Positions 45,061-54,151 of a DNA stretch of 64,000 nucleotides are shown piece after piece. The notes beneath the pieces were generated by a model, which did no database searches, had not been told where the DNA came from, and was given only the letters and a program-made list of their open reading frames with translations. Both the position numbers and the translations under genes were made by a program. The DNA comes from Thioclava atlantica (GTDB lineage: Bacteria > Pseudomonadota > Alphaproteobacteria > Rhodobacterales > Rhodobacteraceae): positions 124,001 through 188,000 of the forward strand of contig NZ_AQRC01000006.1 of NCBI RefSeq assembly GCF_000737065.1, read 5' to 3'. Positions within the stretch are counted from its first letter, which is position 1, and each line of letters opens with the position of its first letter.

Positions 45061-46396
45061 GGGTCATCCCCTCGACGAGAAGTGAGGGCACGACATGGCT
45101 CAGATGAAGCCGCGCGTCGTTGGCCGGGCGCAGGCTGCGCAGCATGTCGCGCAGATTTCCCGCGATCGTGCATTCATTGACCGGGTAGACCGGGACGCCG
45201 TTCTCGACCCAGAAGCCGGAAGCGCCGCGCGAATAATCCCCGGTATTGGGGTTGATCGTGGCCCCGATGAAGGAGGTCACCAGCAGGCCGGTTCCCATCT
45301 CCGCGAGAAGATCGTCGCGGCTCTGCGTGCCCTGGGTGAGACGCACGTTTCCGACACCGGGCGAGGGCGGGGCGGAGGTGCCTCGGCCGGCATTGGCGGT
45401 CGATTGCAGCCCGAGCTTGCGGGCGGTGGCGAGATCGAGCGTCCAGCTGCGCAGAACGCCGTTCTCCACGATGGCGCGCGGTGCGGTGCGAAGCCCTTCC
45501 GCATCGAAGGGGCGCGAGCCGGAGGTCCGCTTGCGATGCGGCTCCTCGGTGAGCGAGAGCGCTTCGGGCAGCACCTGTTCGTCCATCGCATCGCGCAGCC
45601 AGGAGGCCCCGCGCGCGATCGCCTGCCCGTTGATCGCCGCGAGCAGATGGCCGATCAGGCTGCCCGAGACCCGCTCGTCGATCAGCACCGGATAGGCGCC
45701 GGTCTTGGGACGGCGCGGGTTCGCGCGGGCCACGGCGCGTTCGCCCGCGAGTTCGCCGACCTCGCGCGCGCTCGGCAGATCGGCCTGGAAGACGCGGCTC
45801 TCGGCGGCCCAGTCGCGTTCCATCGACAGGCCCTCGCCGGAGATCGCGACCGCCGAGACCGAGCGCGAACTGCGATCATAGCCGCCCTCGAAACCGTTCG
45901 AGGCGGCGAGATGCATTCGGCGGTAGGAATAGGCGGCGGAGGCCGATTGCACCTGCGATACCCCCGAGACGGCGAGCGCGGCGGCCTCGGCTTCGAGCGC
46001 ATCGCTCTGCAGCTCGGCGGCCGAGGGCTCGCGGCCCGGATCGGCCAGCTCCATGTCGTGAGCGTCGCGGATATCCGAAAGCTGGGCGGGATCGGCGAGC
46101 CCGATGAAAGGATCCTCGGGGGCCTCGCGGGCCATCGCCACGGCGCGTTCGGCCATCTCGGTCATCGTGCGCTCCGAGATGTCGGAGGCCGAGACGCAGG
46201 CCTGCTTGCCGCCGAAAAGGACGCGCAGGCCCAGCTCGATCCCCTCGGAGCGTTCGGCCTGTTCCAGCTTGCCCTCGCGCACGTCGATCGCGACCGATCT
46301 TCCATCCACCGCGATCGCGTCCGCCGCGGGCGCGCCTGCACGCTTGGCCGCCGCCAGCAGGGCCTGCGTGAGATCGGGGAGTGACTGCTCGCTCAT
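45047..46396 (-). CDS. pmbA: TldD/PmbA-family protease subunit
   Basis: 449 aa from ATG 46396 with AAGAGG upstream; a GTG two codons earlier is also possible. It contains the PmbA pattern of an N-terminal domain with QAERSEGIELGLRV, and the C-terminal GTSAPPSPGVGNVRLTQG and FIGATINPNTGDYSRGASGFWVENG. PmbA (TldE) lacks the metal-protease HExxxH of TldD and forms a heterodimer with it; no tldD is in the window. Confidence 0.92.
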   Translation of the reverse strand: MSEQSLPDLTQALLAAAKRAGAPAADAIAVDGRSVAIDVREGKLEQAERSEGIELGLRVLFGGKQACVSASDISERTMTEMAERAVAMAREAPEDPFIGLADPAQLSDIRDAHDMELADPGREPSAAELQSDALEAEAAALAVSGVSQVQSASAAYSYRRMHLAASNGFEGGYDRSSRSVSAVAISGEGLSMERDWAAESRVFQADLPSAREVGELAGERAVARANPRRPKTGAYPVLIDERVSGSLIGHLLAAINGQAIARGASWLRDAMDEQVLPEALSLTEEPHRKRTSGSRPFDAEGLRTAPRAIVENGVLRSWTLDLATARKLGLQSTANAGRGTSAPPSPGVGNVRLTQGTQSRDDLLAEMGTGLLVTSFIGATINPNTGDYSRGASGFWVENGVPVYPVNECTIAGNLRDMLRSLRPANDARLHLSHVVPSLLVEGMTLAGD

Positions 46397-46415
46397 GTTC
46401 ACCTCTTGAGAAAGA

Positions 46416-46448
46416 GTGAAGCCGCCCGGTCCACCCGGACGGCTTCAC
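46416..46448 (-). terminator. Terminator of the DUF2125 gene
   Basis: On the minus strand, directly after the DUF2125 stop, a long stem GTGAAGCCGTCCGG/CCGGGCGGCTTCAC (one mismatch) with a short loop is followed by TCTTTCTC. It separates the DUF2125 transcript from pmbA. Confidence 0.7.
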
Positions 46449-46465
46449 GCCCTGTTGGAGCTTTC

Positions 46466-47950
46466 TTACTGGACGCGCTGGCCGTTGACGAGGATTTCTC
46501 CGCCATCCTTGAACTCGACCTTCGATTCATAGGCGTCTTCGCCCGTCGGTTTGGCATAGAGCCCAAGCATCATGCGCGCGAACATGATCTGGTCCTGCGG
46601 CACGAGGCCCATCTCGACCAGCTTGTCCATCAACCCGTTCGCGCCGCTGAGGGTCAGGTCGATCACGCCCTTGGGCATCGGGAGCGGGCCGCCATTGCGG
46701 ATCTCGAGCGAACCGGTACCGTTCAGGTCCGCCCCGACCATCGAGAGCTTGAGCCTGTTGATATCGACCGTCTTCACCTCGATTGGCGGGCTGGGCATCT
46801 TCGCCACTTCCGGCGAGAAGAGATCCGCGCCGAGCGTCATCTGGCCGCTCAGGTCGATCGCGAGCGTCGCCGGATCGCGCGGCAGTTTTCCGGTCGGGTC
46901 GAACATGTTCCAAAGATCGTCGGTGGCGGTCAGGCCATTCAGCGAGAGCTTCGCCTTGAAGGGCTGCGCCGCCTCATCCTTGGAGACCGGCATCATGAAA
47001 TCCATATCGGCGGAGTCGATGGCGAGCTTGACCGGGAAGGGAAGCTCCTTCGTCGTCATCTCGAGAGCGCTGCCCTTGCTGGCCCCGGAGAAATGCATGC
47101 CCTCCTTGGAGAAGGTCATATCGAGGTTGCCGCCCTCGCCCGAGCTCTTCTGCGAGACCGGTCCGTCGGGACTGTCGATATTCACCGAATGGCTTGAGCT
47201 GGCAAATTTGATCGCCATCTCGATCTTCGCCCCGGCATTGAGCGCCTCGTCGAGCTTCTCCATCGGCACGCCGCTCGGCAGGAGGAAATTGCCGTCATAG
47301 GTGACGTCGGTGAACTCGCCGTCGAAATTGAACGTGCCGCCGGATTCGGGATCGGCCCCGGAGGCGGAGTATTTCACCAGGCCCGTCTTGACCGAGGACT
47401 TCACGCTATCCGCGTCGCCCTTCAGCATCTCGTAGCGCCCGGTCGTGTTCTCCATCGAGAGCCAGATCTTGATCGGCAGGTTCTTGTCCTGCGTGCTCGC
47501 CTGATCCATCTCGAGCGTGATCTTCGGCGCGTCGATATCGTAGATCATGTCCTCGGGCGTGCCCGAAACCACCAGCTTGGTGCCGGTCTGGGTCATCACC
47601 ATGTCGAGCTCCACCGGGGGCTCGTCGGGCACATCGGCGCGGGCGATGCCGGTCATCTTCTCGGAGACGCTCGCCTCGACCGAGCCGTCGCCGCGATCGC
47701 GCAGGCGGATCTCGGGGATCGTCATGTCGAAGCTTGACCCTTCGACGGAATTGACGAGCTTCACATCCGAGATCGTGAGCACATCGCCCGCCCGGTCGCT
47801 CTTGCCGACGGTGACGTCGTAGCCATAGGTTTCGTAGCCCTTTTCCCAGGCTTGCCAGACCTGTTCGGGCGTCACATCCGCGAAGGCCGCCGTGCCCGAG
47901 AGCAATGCCGCGCAGACCGTGCCCGATGCAGCGGTTTTCAACCAAGCCAT
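46466..47950 (-). CDS. DUF2125 periplasmic protein
   Basis: 494 aa from ATG 47950, with GAGGAAAGG upstream. A signal peptide is cleaved after TAAFA (about residue 24). The rest is beta-rich, with repeated glycolipid-binding-like strands (KLVVSGTPEDMIYDIDAPKI, KVEFKDGGEI at the end) typical of alphaproteobacterial DUF2125 proteins. Function unknown. It is followed by an intrinsic terminator. Confidence 0.8.
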   Translation of the reverse strand: MAWLKTAASGTVCAALLSGTAAFADVTPEQVWQAWEKGYETYGYDVTVGKSDRAGDVLTISDVKLVNSVEGSSFDMTIPEIRLRDRGDGSVEASVSEKMTGIARADVPDEPPVELDMVMTQTGTKLVVSGTPEDMIYDIDAPKITLEMDQASTQDKNLPIKIWLSMENTTGRYEMLKGDADSVKSSVKTGLVKYSASGADPESGGTFNFDGEFTDVTYDGNFLLPSGVPMEKLDEALNAGAKIEMAIKFASSSHSVNIDSPDGPVSQKSSGEGGNLDMTFSKEGMHFSGASKGSALEMTTKELPFPVKLAIDSADMDFMMPVSKDEAAQPFKAKLSLNGLTATDDLWNMFDPTGKLPRDPATLAIDLSGQMTLGADLFSPEVAKMPSPPIEVKTVDINRLKLSMVGADLNGTGSLEIRNGGPLPMPKGVIDLTLSGANGLMDKLVEMGLVPQDQIMFARMMLGLYAKPTGEDAYESKVEFKDGGEILVNGQRVQ

Positions 47951-48066
47951 GACGAAACCTTTCCTCAAACCCGAAATCGCGCTCATCCTCCCCTTGCCAT
48001 GCGTGATGGTCAAGGGCCCGGAGCGCTGATAGATCGGTTGGGGGATAGCGAATTCGGGAGGGAGAC

Positions 48067-48681
48067 ATGATCCGCCACGAGACCAGGGACCGGCTGTGGA
48101 TCGTCACGATAGACCGGCCCGAGAAGGCCAATTCGCTCACGCGCGAAATGCTGGGTCAGATCGCGGATCTCGCGGACCGCGCGGCCGAAGACGGGGCGCG
48201 GGTCTTCGTTCTGACCGGCGCGGGCAAGGTGTTCTCGGCCGGGGCGGATCTCGACGAGGCGCGGGCCGGGCTGGCGACCGATCCGATCTGGGAACGGCTC
48301 TCGGGCGCGATCGCCGCGCTGCCCTGCCTGACCATCGCCGCGCTCAACGGCACGCTGGCGGGAGGCGCGATGGGGATGGTCCTCGCCTGCGATCTGCGTA
48401 TCGCGGTGCCGGGCGCGAAATTCTTCTATCCGGTGATGAAGCTGGGCTTCCTGCCCCAGCCTTCCGATCCTGCGCGCATGGCCGCCCTGATCGGCCCGGC
48501 GCGCAGCAAGATGATCCTGATGGCCGGGCAGAAGATCGAGGCCGAGGAGGCGCGTCAGTGGGGCCTGATCGACCGGGTCGTCGCCCCCGAGGCGCTCGCT
48601 CAGGCGGTCGAGGATCTCGCGGCCGATGCGCTTGGCGCGACACCCACCCATGTGGCCGGGATCAAGCTTCTGGTGCCCTGA
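48067..48681 (+). CDS. Short enoyl-CoA hydratase/isomerase-family protein
   Basis: 204 aa, shorter than typical crotonases (about 260 aa). Present are the N-terminal IVTIDRPEKANSLTREML, the oxyanion-hole motifs FSAGADL and NGTLAGGAMGMVLACD. The C-terminal helical part is reduced. The canonical glutamates are not both evident, so hydratase activity is not certain; isomerase or thioesterase-like activity is possible. A hairpin follows the stop. Confidence 0.8.
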   Translation: MIRHETRDRLWIVTIDRPEKANSLTREMLGQIADLADRAAEDGARVFVLTGAGKVFSAGADLDEARAGLATDPIWERLSGAIAALPCLTIAALNGTLAGGAMGMVLACDLRIAVPGAKFFYPVMKLGFLPQPSDPARMAALIGPARSKMILMAGQKIEAEEARQWGLIDRVVAPEALAQAVEDLAADALGATPTHVAGIKLLVP

Positions 48682-48689
48682 CAGGAAAA

Positions 48690-48712
48690 CGGCCCGGCGG
48701 GGTGCCGGGCCG
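48690..48712 (-). terminator. Intrinsic terminator of the DUF2853 gene (bidirectional hairpin)
   Basis: A perfect 9-bp stem CGGCCCGGC/GCCGGGCCG with a five-base loop. On the minus strand it is followed by TTTTCC, giving an intrinsic terminator for the DUF2853 gene. On the plus strand it also caps the crotonase-like transcript. Confidence 0.75.
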
Positions 48713-48737
48713 AACGGGATTTCGAGGGTGCGTCCGC

Positions 48738-49079
48738 TCAGGCGTAGACGCTTTCCTTCCCGAAATGCTTGGTCAGCATGTAGTAGACCACCGCGCGATA
48801 CTTGTTGCGCTCCGAACGGCCGTAGGTCTCGATCACGGAGTCGATCGCGTCCATCAGTTGAGGGCTGTCCGAGAGGCCGAGTTTCTTGACGAGGAAGTTG
48901 TTCTTCACCGTTTCAAGCTCGCCCTTGTCCGAGCCCGCCACGGTCGAGGCGTCGGCATCGTAGATCGAAGGGCCGCAGCCGATCGTGACCTTGGTCAGAA
49001 GGCCCATATCCGGATCCATGCCACATTTGTTCTTGAGATCATCGGCGTATTTCGCGATCAGCTCGTCTCTTTTTCCCAT
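48738..49079 (-). CDS. DUF2853 family small protein
   Basis: 113 aa from ATG 49079 (MGKRDELIAKYADDLKNKCG). The family signature VKNNFLVKKLGL and YRAVVYYMLTKHFGKE is present. All-helical and cytoplasmic by appearance; the role is unknown. It is single-gene, closed by its own terminator. Confidence 0.82.
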   Translation of the reverse strand: MGKRDELIAKYADDLKNKCGMDPDMGLLTKVTIGCGPSIYDADASTVAGSDKGELETVKNNFLVKKLGLSDSPQLMDAIDSVIETYGRSERNKYRAVVYYMLTKHFGKESVYA

Positions 49080-49163
49080 TTGTCTCACCTGTTGGAAGTC
49101 TTGCCGTCCGAAATTGAGGCTCGGGAAGCGTAAGACGAGATAGACAAATTACAAAGACAAAAC

Positions 49164-49505
49164 TCAGCCGCTGCGGCAGGCGACGCATTGGGTGAAGGTC
49201 GGGTCGAGTTCGAGGCGCTTGAAGGGGATCGGCTCGCCGCAGCTTTCGCAATAGCCGAACTCACCCTCGGCCATGCGCGCAAGCGCGGCCTCTATCGCGG
49301 TGATCCGGCTCTGGCGGCGCGCATCGACGGCGTTCGCCATCGCCTGGTTCTGCATCGCATCCATGCGCGAGAGCCTCCCGACGCTTTGCTGGTCGAGTTC
49401 GACCGGACGGCGCGCTTCGGCGGTGCCCGCCGAGTCCGCCCGCAGATGGGCAAGCTCGCGTTCCAGTTCCGGACGGAAGAGTTCGGCCATTTGCTCCGGG
49501 TTCAT
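49164..49505 (-). CDS. DksA/TraR-family zinc-finger protein
   Basis: 113 aa from ATG 49505 after GGAGGAAG. N-terminal coiled-coil helices contain MDAMQNQAMANAVDARRQ, whose DxxxA-like tip resembles the DksA type. The C4 zinc finger has CESCG and CVAC with FKRLELDP between. Such proteins enter the RNA polymerase secondary channel. It is shorter than E. coli DksA (151 aa), so a DksA-like paralogue is more likely than the main DksA. Confidence 0.85.
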   Translation of the reverse strand: MNPEQMAELFRPELERELAHLRADSAGTAEARRPVELDQQSVGRLSRMDAMQNQAMANAVDARRQSRITAIEAALARMAEGEFGYCESCGEPIPFKRLELDPTFTQCVACRSG

Positions 49506-49572
49506 CTCCGCTTCCTCCGTCTGTCGCGTTGGGCGAAGCGTAGCAAGGCAGGAGAGGTCCGACAAATGAAGA

Positions 49573-49592
49573 ACCGCGCCCGAAGGCGCGGT
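49573..49592 (-). terminator. Intrinsic terminator of ahcY
   Basis: On the minus strand, after the ahcY stop and a small preceding hairpin, the stem ACCGCGCC/GGCGCGGT with a TTCG tetraloop is followed by TCTTCATTT. A strong hairpin with a moderate T-run. Confidence 0.7.
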
Positions 49593-49617
49593 CCCGGATG
49601 ACGCCTTTTGGCGGGCG

Positions 49618-51009
<1,392 letters not shown>

Positions 51010-51014
51010 GTACG

Positions 51015-51038
51015 GCTCCCGGATTTGATTTCGGGAGC
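51015..51038 (-). promoter_or_regulatory. Hairpin enclosing the ahcY ribosome-binding site
   Basis: In the ahcY leader the minus strand reads GCTCCCG, a ten-base loop AAATCAAATC, then CGGGAGC, a perfect 7-bp stem. The 3' arm contains GGGAG, which lies six bases before the ATG and is the evident ribosome-binding site. Folding would block initiation, so this may be a translational switch. It does not match the SAH or SAM/SAH riboswitch cores that I recall. Confidence 0.5.
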
Positions 51039-51084
51039 TATGTAGCACCGGGTCCTTAACGCGGCAACAAAGCGCCAGAATCCG

Positions 51085-51582
51085 TTACGTCGCGGGAAGG
51101 ATACCCTCGCGATGGAGCAGAGCGACGGGGTTCTGCCCCTGTTTCCAGCCCATGCCCGAGGACACGACGCAAGACACGCCGTCGGGACGCGTATAGACCG
51201 CCGTCCAGGTCCCCATCATCGAGGACGCCCAGAGTTCGACCGACCGCCGGTTGTCGATCGCCTGCTTCACGCGCGGGGATTCCGCGAAATCGTGCTTGAG
51301 GACCTCAAGCAGTTTCGGCCGGTGATCGCAAAACGGGGTCTCGGCGTTCTGCGCCTCGCCGATGGTTTCGATCTTGTCGAAGGCCGACAGGTCGCCATAG
51401 GGGATGTTCCCGCCGATATCGTCCATCGGCCGGCCGTCACCCTGATAGCCGTCGAGCATGATCTCGCGCGGCGTCCGGTCGAGTGGATTCATATCGTTGC
51501 TGACCCGTGCCAGCGAGATCGTGGCCGGGACGCTCATCGCGATAATGCCAGCCGCCAGAATGGTTTTTTTCGAGGCCTTCAT
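51085..51582 (-). CDS. Hypothetical secreted or membrane-anchored protein
   Basis: 165 aa, family not recognised. Basic residues followed by a hydrophobic segment (residues 6-26, ILAAGIIAMSVPATISLA) indicate a signal peptide or anchor. The remainder is soluble, with two cysteines in FCDHRP and GVSCVVSSGMGW that could form a disulphide, and an ELWASSMMGTWTAVYTRPDG stretch. It lies 75 bases upstream of ahcY on the same strand. Probably a lineage-specific conserved protein. Confidence 0.65.
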   Translation of the reverse strand: MKASKKTILAAGIIAMSVPATISLARVSNDMNPLDRTPREIMLDGYQGDGRPMDDIGGNIPYGDLSAFDKIETIGEAQNAETPFCDHRPKLLEVLKHDFAESPRVKQAIDNRRSVELWASSMMGTWTAVYTRPDGVSCVVSSGMGWKQGQNPVALLHREGILPAT

Positions 51583-51759
51583 CGGAGTCCTCCACGTTTG
51601 TCTGTCTTGGGAGGCAAACTCACGCCGGGTTCAAATGTTCCCTCTTGACTGCGCGTTTACACCGGGGGCGGGCTTGGGTAGTGACGTCGCAGCCATGTCC
51701 GGCGAGGGCCGCCCGGCCCTGGCGACCCGCATTTTTTCGAGGAAACAGACGGTGATCTC

Positions 51760-52344
51760 ATGAAACGCGCCTGGCAGAGAATGCTTTCGGGACGCAGACT
51801 CGACCTGCTGGATCCGACCCCTGTCGATATCGAGATCGAGGATATCGCGCATGGGCTCGCCTTCGTTGCGCGATGGAACGGGCAGACCTTCGGCGACTGG
51901 CCCTATTCGGTGGCCGAGCACTCGCTGCTCGTCGAACAGATCTTCTCGCAACAGAACCCGAAAACCGATCCGCGCTGGAAGCTCGCGGCGCTTTTGCACG
52001 ATGCGCCCGAATATGTGCTGGGGGATATGATCAGCCCGGTCAAGGCGACGATCGGCGAGGGCTATGGCGCGCTCGATGCGAAACTCATCGCGGCGGTGCA
52101 TATCCGGTTCGGCCTGCCTGCCGCATTGCCCGTGAGGATCAAGCGGGCGATCAAGAAGGCCGATATCGTTTCGGCACGACTCGAGGCGGAACAGATCGCC
52201 GGATTTTCCGCCAAGGAAGCGGACAAGATATTCGGCCGGATCGACTCCGAATATGGCGAGAGTTTCAAGATCCGGTTGCGCCCGCCATCCGAAGTGCGCG
52301 CGGATTACACGGCGCGGCACGCAGCGCTTCTGACCGAGATCTGA
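51760..52344 (+). CDS. HD-domain hydrolase (YfbR-like)
   Basis: 194 aa. HD-family metal ligands are seen as SVAEHSLLV (His), LLHDAPEYVLGD (HD pair) and IKKADIVSARLEAEQI (final Asp). This matches the YfbR/5'-deoxynucleotidase type, which also carries E in the HDxxE stretch. The ribosome-binding site is weak (GGTGA). A TGA of a short upstream frame overlaps the ATG, but that frame is not convincing as a gene. Confidence 0.82.
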   Translation: MKRAWQRMLSGRRLDLLDPTPVDIEIEDIAHGLAFVARWNGQTFGDWPYSVAEHSLLVEQIFSQQNPKTDPRWKLAALLHDAPEYVLGDMISPVKATIGEGYGALDAKLIAAVHIRFGLPAALPVRIKRAIKKADIVSARLEAEQIAGFSAKEADKIFGRIDSEYGESFKIRLRPPSEVRADYTARHAALLTEI

Positions 52345-52352
52345 AACGAATT

Positions 52353-52375
52353 ATCCCCGCCAAAAGGGCGGGGAT
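52353..52375. terminator. Bidirectional terminator
   Basis: A 9-bp stem ATCCCCGCC/GGCGGGGAT with loop AAAAG lies between the convergent HD-domain and H-NS-like genes. Flanks are A/T-rich on both sides (ATTCAAATCTTT, and AATTCGTTT on the minus strand). Confidence 0.65.
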
Positions 52376-52394
52376 ATTCAAATCTTTCGATTTG

Positions 52395-52703
52395 TCAGAT
52401 TTTCAGATCGTCGAGCGATTTTCCGCTGTCGAGCGCTTCCTGCACCCAGCGGGGCTTGCGGCCGCGACCGGTCCAGGTCTGGCTCTGATCGTCCGGATTG
52501 GCGTATTTCGGCGCGACGATGCGGCGCGGCTTGTTCGATCCGGCGCCGGTCAGTTCCGCCAGAGAAAAGCCCATGTCGCGCGCGGCCTTTTCAAGCTTGT
52601 CGAGCGCTTCTTTCTTCTTGCGCTCTTCGAAATTGTCGATCGCCTTGTCAACTTGCTTGCGCAGGGTTTTCAGTTCTTCAAGAGACATATTTTCAAGGTT
52701 CAT
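52395..52703 (-). CDS. hvrA: H-NS family DNA-binding protein (HvrA-like)
   Basis: 102 aa. An N-terminal coiled coil (about 5-45) serves for oligomerisation. The C-terminal DNA-binding motif TWTGRGRKPRWV is the H-NS/HvrA signature, binding curved AT-rich DNA. In Rhodobacter capsulatus hvrA, a light-response regulator, adjoins regA, and the same placement is seen here, supporting the name. Confidence 0.88.
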   Translation of the reverse strand: MNLENMSLEELKTLRKQVDKAIDNFEERKKKEALDKLEKAARDMGFSLAELTGAGSNKPRRIVAPKYANPDDQSQTWTGRGRKPRWVQEALDSGKSLDDLKI

Positions 52704-52772
52704 TCGGTCGCTCCTGATGTTTTCAGGAGCTATAATCGCATGTTTTATTAATTTTCAATCAATATTTTTAAA

Positions 52773-53327
52773 TCAGCGCGGACTGCGCTTTGCCAGAATG
52801 CGTTGAAGCGTCCGGCGATGCATATTCAGACGGCGGGCCGTTTCCGAGACATTCCGGTCGCACAGTTCGTATACGCGCTGGATATGTTCCCACCGGACGC
52901 GGTCGGCGCTCATCGGATTTTCCGGAGGCGGCGGGGCGGTCTCGCCCTTTGCCAGAAGCGCATTGGTCACGTCGGTCGCATCGGCGGGTTTCGAGATGTA
53001 ATCGGTCGCGCCCATTTTCACCGCGGCCACGGCGGTCGCGATCGCGCCATAGCCGGTCAGCACCACGATGCGCGCATCCTGGCGTTTCTCGCGCAGCGCC
53101 TCGACCACGTCGAGACCGTTGCCGTCCTCGAGACGGAGGTCGATCACTGCATAGGCAGGCGGATCGCTCTGCACGATCGCGAGCCCCGCCGCGACGGTCT
53201 CGGCGGTCTTGGGCTCGAAGCCGCGCTTTTCCATCGCGCGGGCGAGCCGCGTGAGGAAGGGTACGTCGTCATCGACGAGAAGAAGAGACTTGTCCGGCCC
53301 GATATCCGCGCTGCTATCCTCGGCCAT
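52773..53327 (-). CDS. regA: Global redox response regulator RegA/PrrA/ActR
   Basis: 184 aa, the exact family length. The receiver domain has the acidic triad at VDDD (19-21) and phospho-acceptor Asp63 (VIDLRLEDGNGL), plus VVLTGY and SKPAD. A four-proline linker (PPPPEN) leads to the Fis-type helix-turn-helix ending in NVSETARRLNMHRRTLQRILAKRSPR. It governs photosynthesis, respiration and carbon/nitrogen fixation genes in relatives. Confidence 0.95.
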   Translation of the reverse strand: MAEDSSADIGPDKSLLLVDDDVPFLTRLARAMEKRGFEPKTAETVAAGLAIVQSDPPAYAVIDLRLEDGNGLDVVEALREKRQDARIVVLTGYGAIATAVAAVKMGATDYISKPADATDVTNALLAKGETAPPPPENPMSADRVRWEHIQRVYELCDRNVSETARRLNMHRRTLQRILAKRSPR

Positions 53328-53388
53328 GAAAGATCTCCGATCCGTTATTCCCCATGCGTTTTAAGCGCTGGCTTCGCCGTGGTCAAAC

Positions 53389-54045
53389 TCAGCTTGCGCT
53401 ATCGGCGCCCGCCTCATTCCACGCGTCGATGAAACAGCCGATCCGGTCCGCCATGTCTTCCGGTTTCGCATCGCGGTTGAAGTATTCGACAAAGCCGATC
53501 TTCGGAAAGACGAGATAGCTCTGCGTCGAGTGGTCGATCAGCGTGTAGGGGTCGTTCGGGTCCTGAACCTTGAAATAGGTGCGGTATTCCTGCGAGACCT
53601 TCTTGACCTGTTCGGGCGTGCCGGTGAGGCCGATCATCTTCGGATGCATCAGGTCGGTGAACTGGCGCAGCAGTTCCGGAGTGTCGCGCGCCGGGTCGAT
53701 CGAGATGAAGACCGGGGTGATCGAATAGCCGTGATCTTCCAGAAGCGTGACGGCCTCGGCGTTGCGCGCATTGTCGAGCGGGCAGACATCCGGGCAATAG
53801 GTATAACCGAAATAGAGAAGGCTGGGCTCGGTGATGACATCCTTATCCGTCACCGTCTTGCCGTTCTCGTCGGTCAGTGTGAACGGCCCGCCGATCGCGC
53901 CCGCACCACCGGCCACCACGCTCGAGCGGCATTGCGCAAAGATGTCTTCGCCGGCATGGCGCGTGCTCGCAAACCAGGTGAAACCAAGACCCGCGACCAC
54001 GGCAAGCGCGGCGCCGATCGCCGAAAATTTCGCGATATTCTTCAT
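53389..54045 (-). CDS. senC: SCO1/SenC-family copper chaperone
   Basis: 218 aa from ATG 54045 (an earlier ATG at 54072 is possible). One N-terminal membrane anchor (about 8-26) and a thioredoxin-like periplasmic domain with the copper ligands Cys84 and Cys88 (YCPDVCP) and His172 (DHSTQSYL). It assembles the CuA/CuB centre of cytochrome oxidase. It lies between regA and regB, as in Rhodobacter. Confidence 0.94.
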   Translation of the reverse strand: MKNIAKFSAIGAALAVVAGLGFTWFASTRHAGEDIFAQCRSSVVAGGAGAIGGPFTLTDENGKTVTDKDVITEPSLLYFGYTYCPDVCPLDNARNAEAVTLLEDHGYSITPVFISIDPARDTPELLRQFTDLMHPKMIGLTGTPEQVKKVSQEYRTYFKVQDPNDPYTLIDHSTQSYLVFPKIGFVEYFNRDAKPEDMADRIGCFIDAWNEAGADSAS

Positions 54046-54151
54046 TCGTCCCTGAGCTCCCTTGCCGTGCATTGATTGCGCGAAGAGGGACGATTATCAA
54101 TGATTTCGTGCCGTGCTCGGCCAAATTGTGCGCTTTTGACGCGGAGGTGAC

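Noticed and set aside
51010-51084. SAH or SAM/SAH riboswitch upstream of ahcY
   Set aside because: The leader contains a simple ribosome-binding-site hairpin but lacks the conserved core sequences of those classes as I know them. Kept only as an unclassified regulatory hairpin.
51634-51763. Short plus-strand ORF (about 42 codons) whose TGA overlaps the HD-domain gene start
   Set aside because: No good ribosome-binding site, no recognisable protein features, and it runs into a GC hairpin; it probably arises by chance in the leader.
54073-54151. FNR-type site between senC and regB (TTGAT ... ATCAA)
   Set aside because: The half sites are separated by about 19 bases rather than 4, so they do not form an FNR box.
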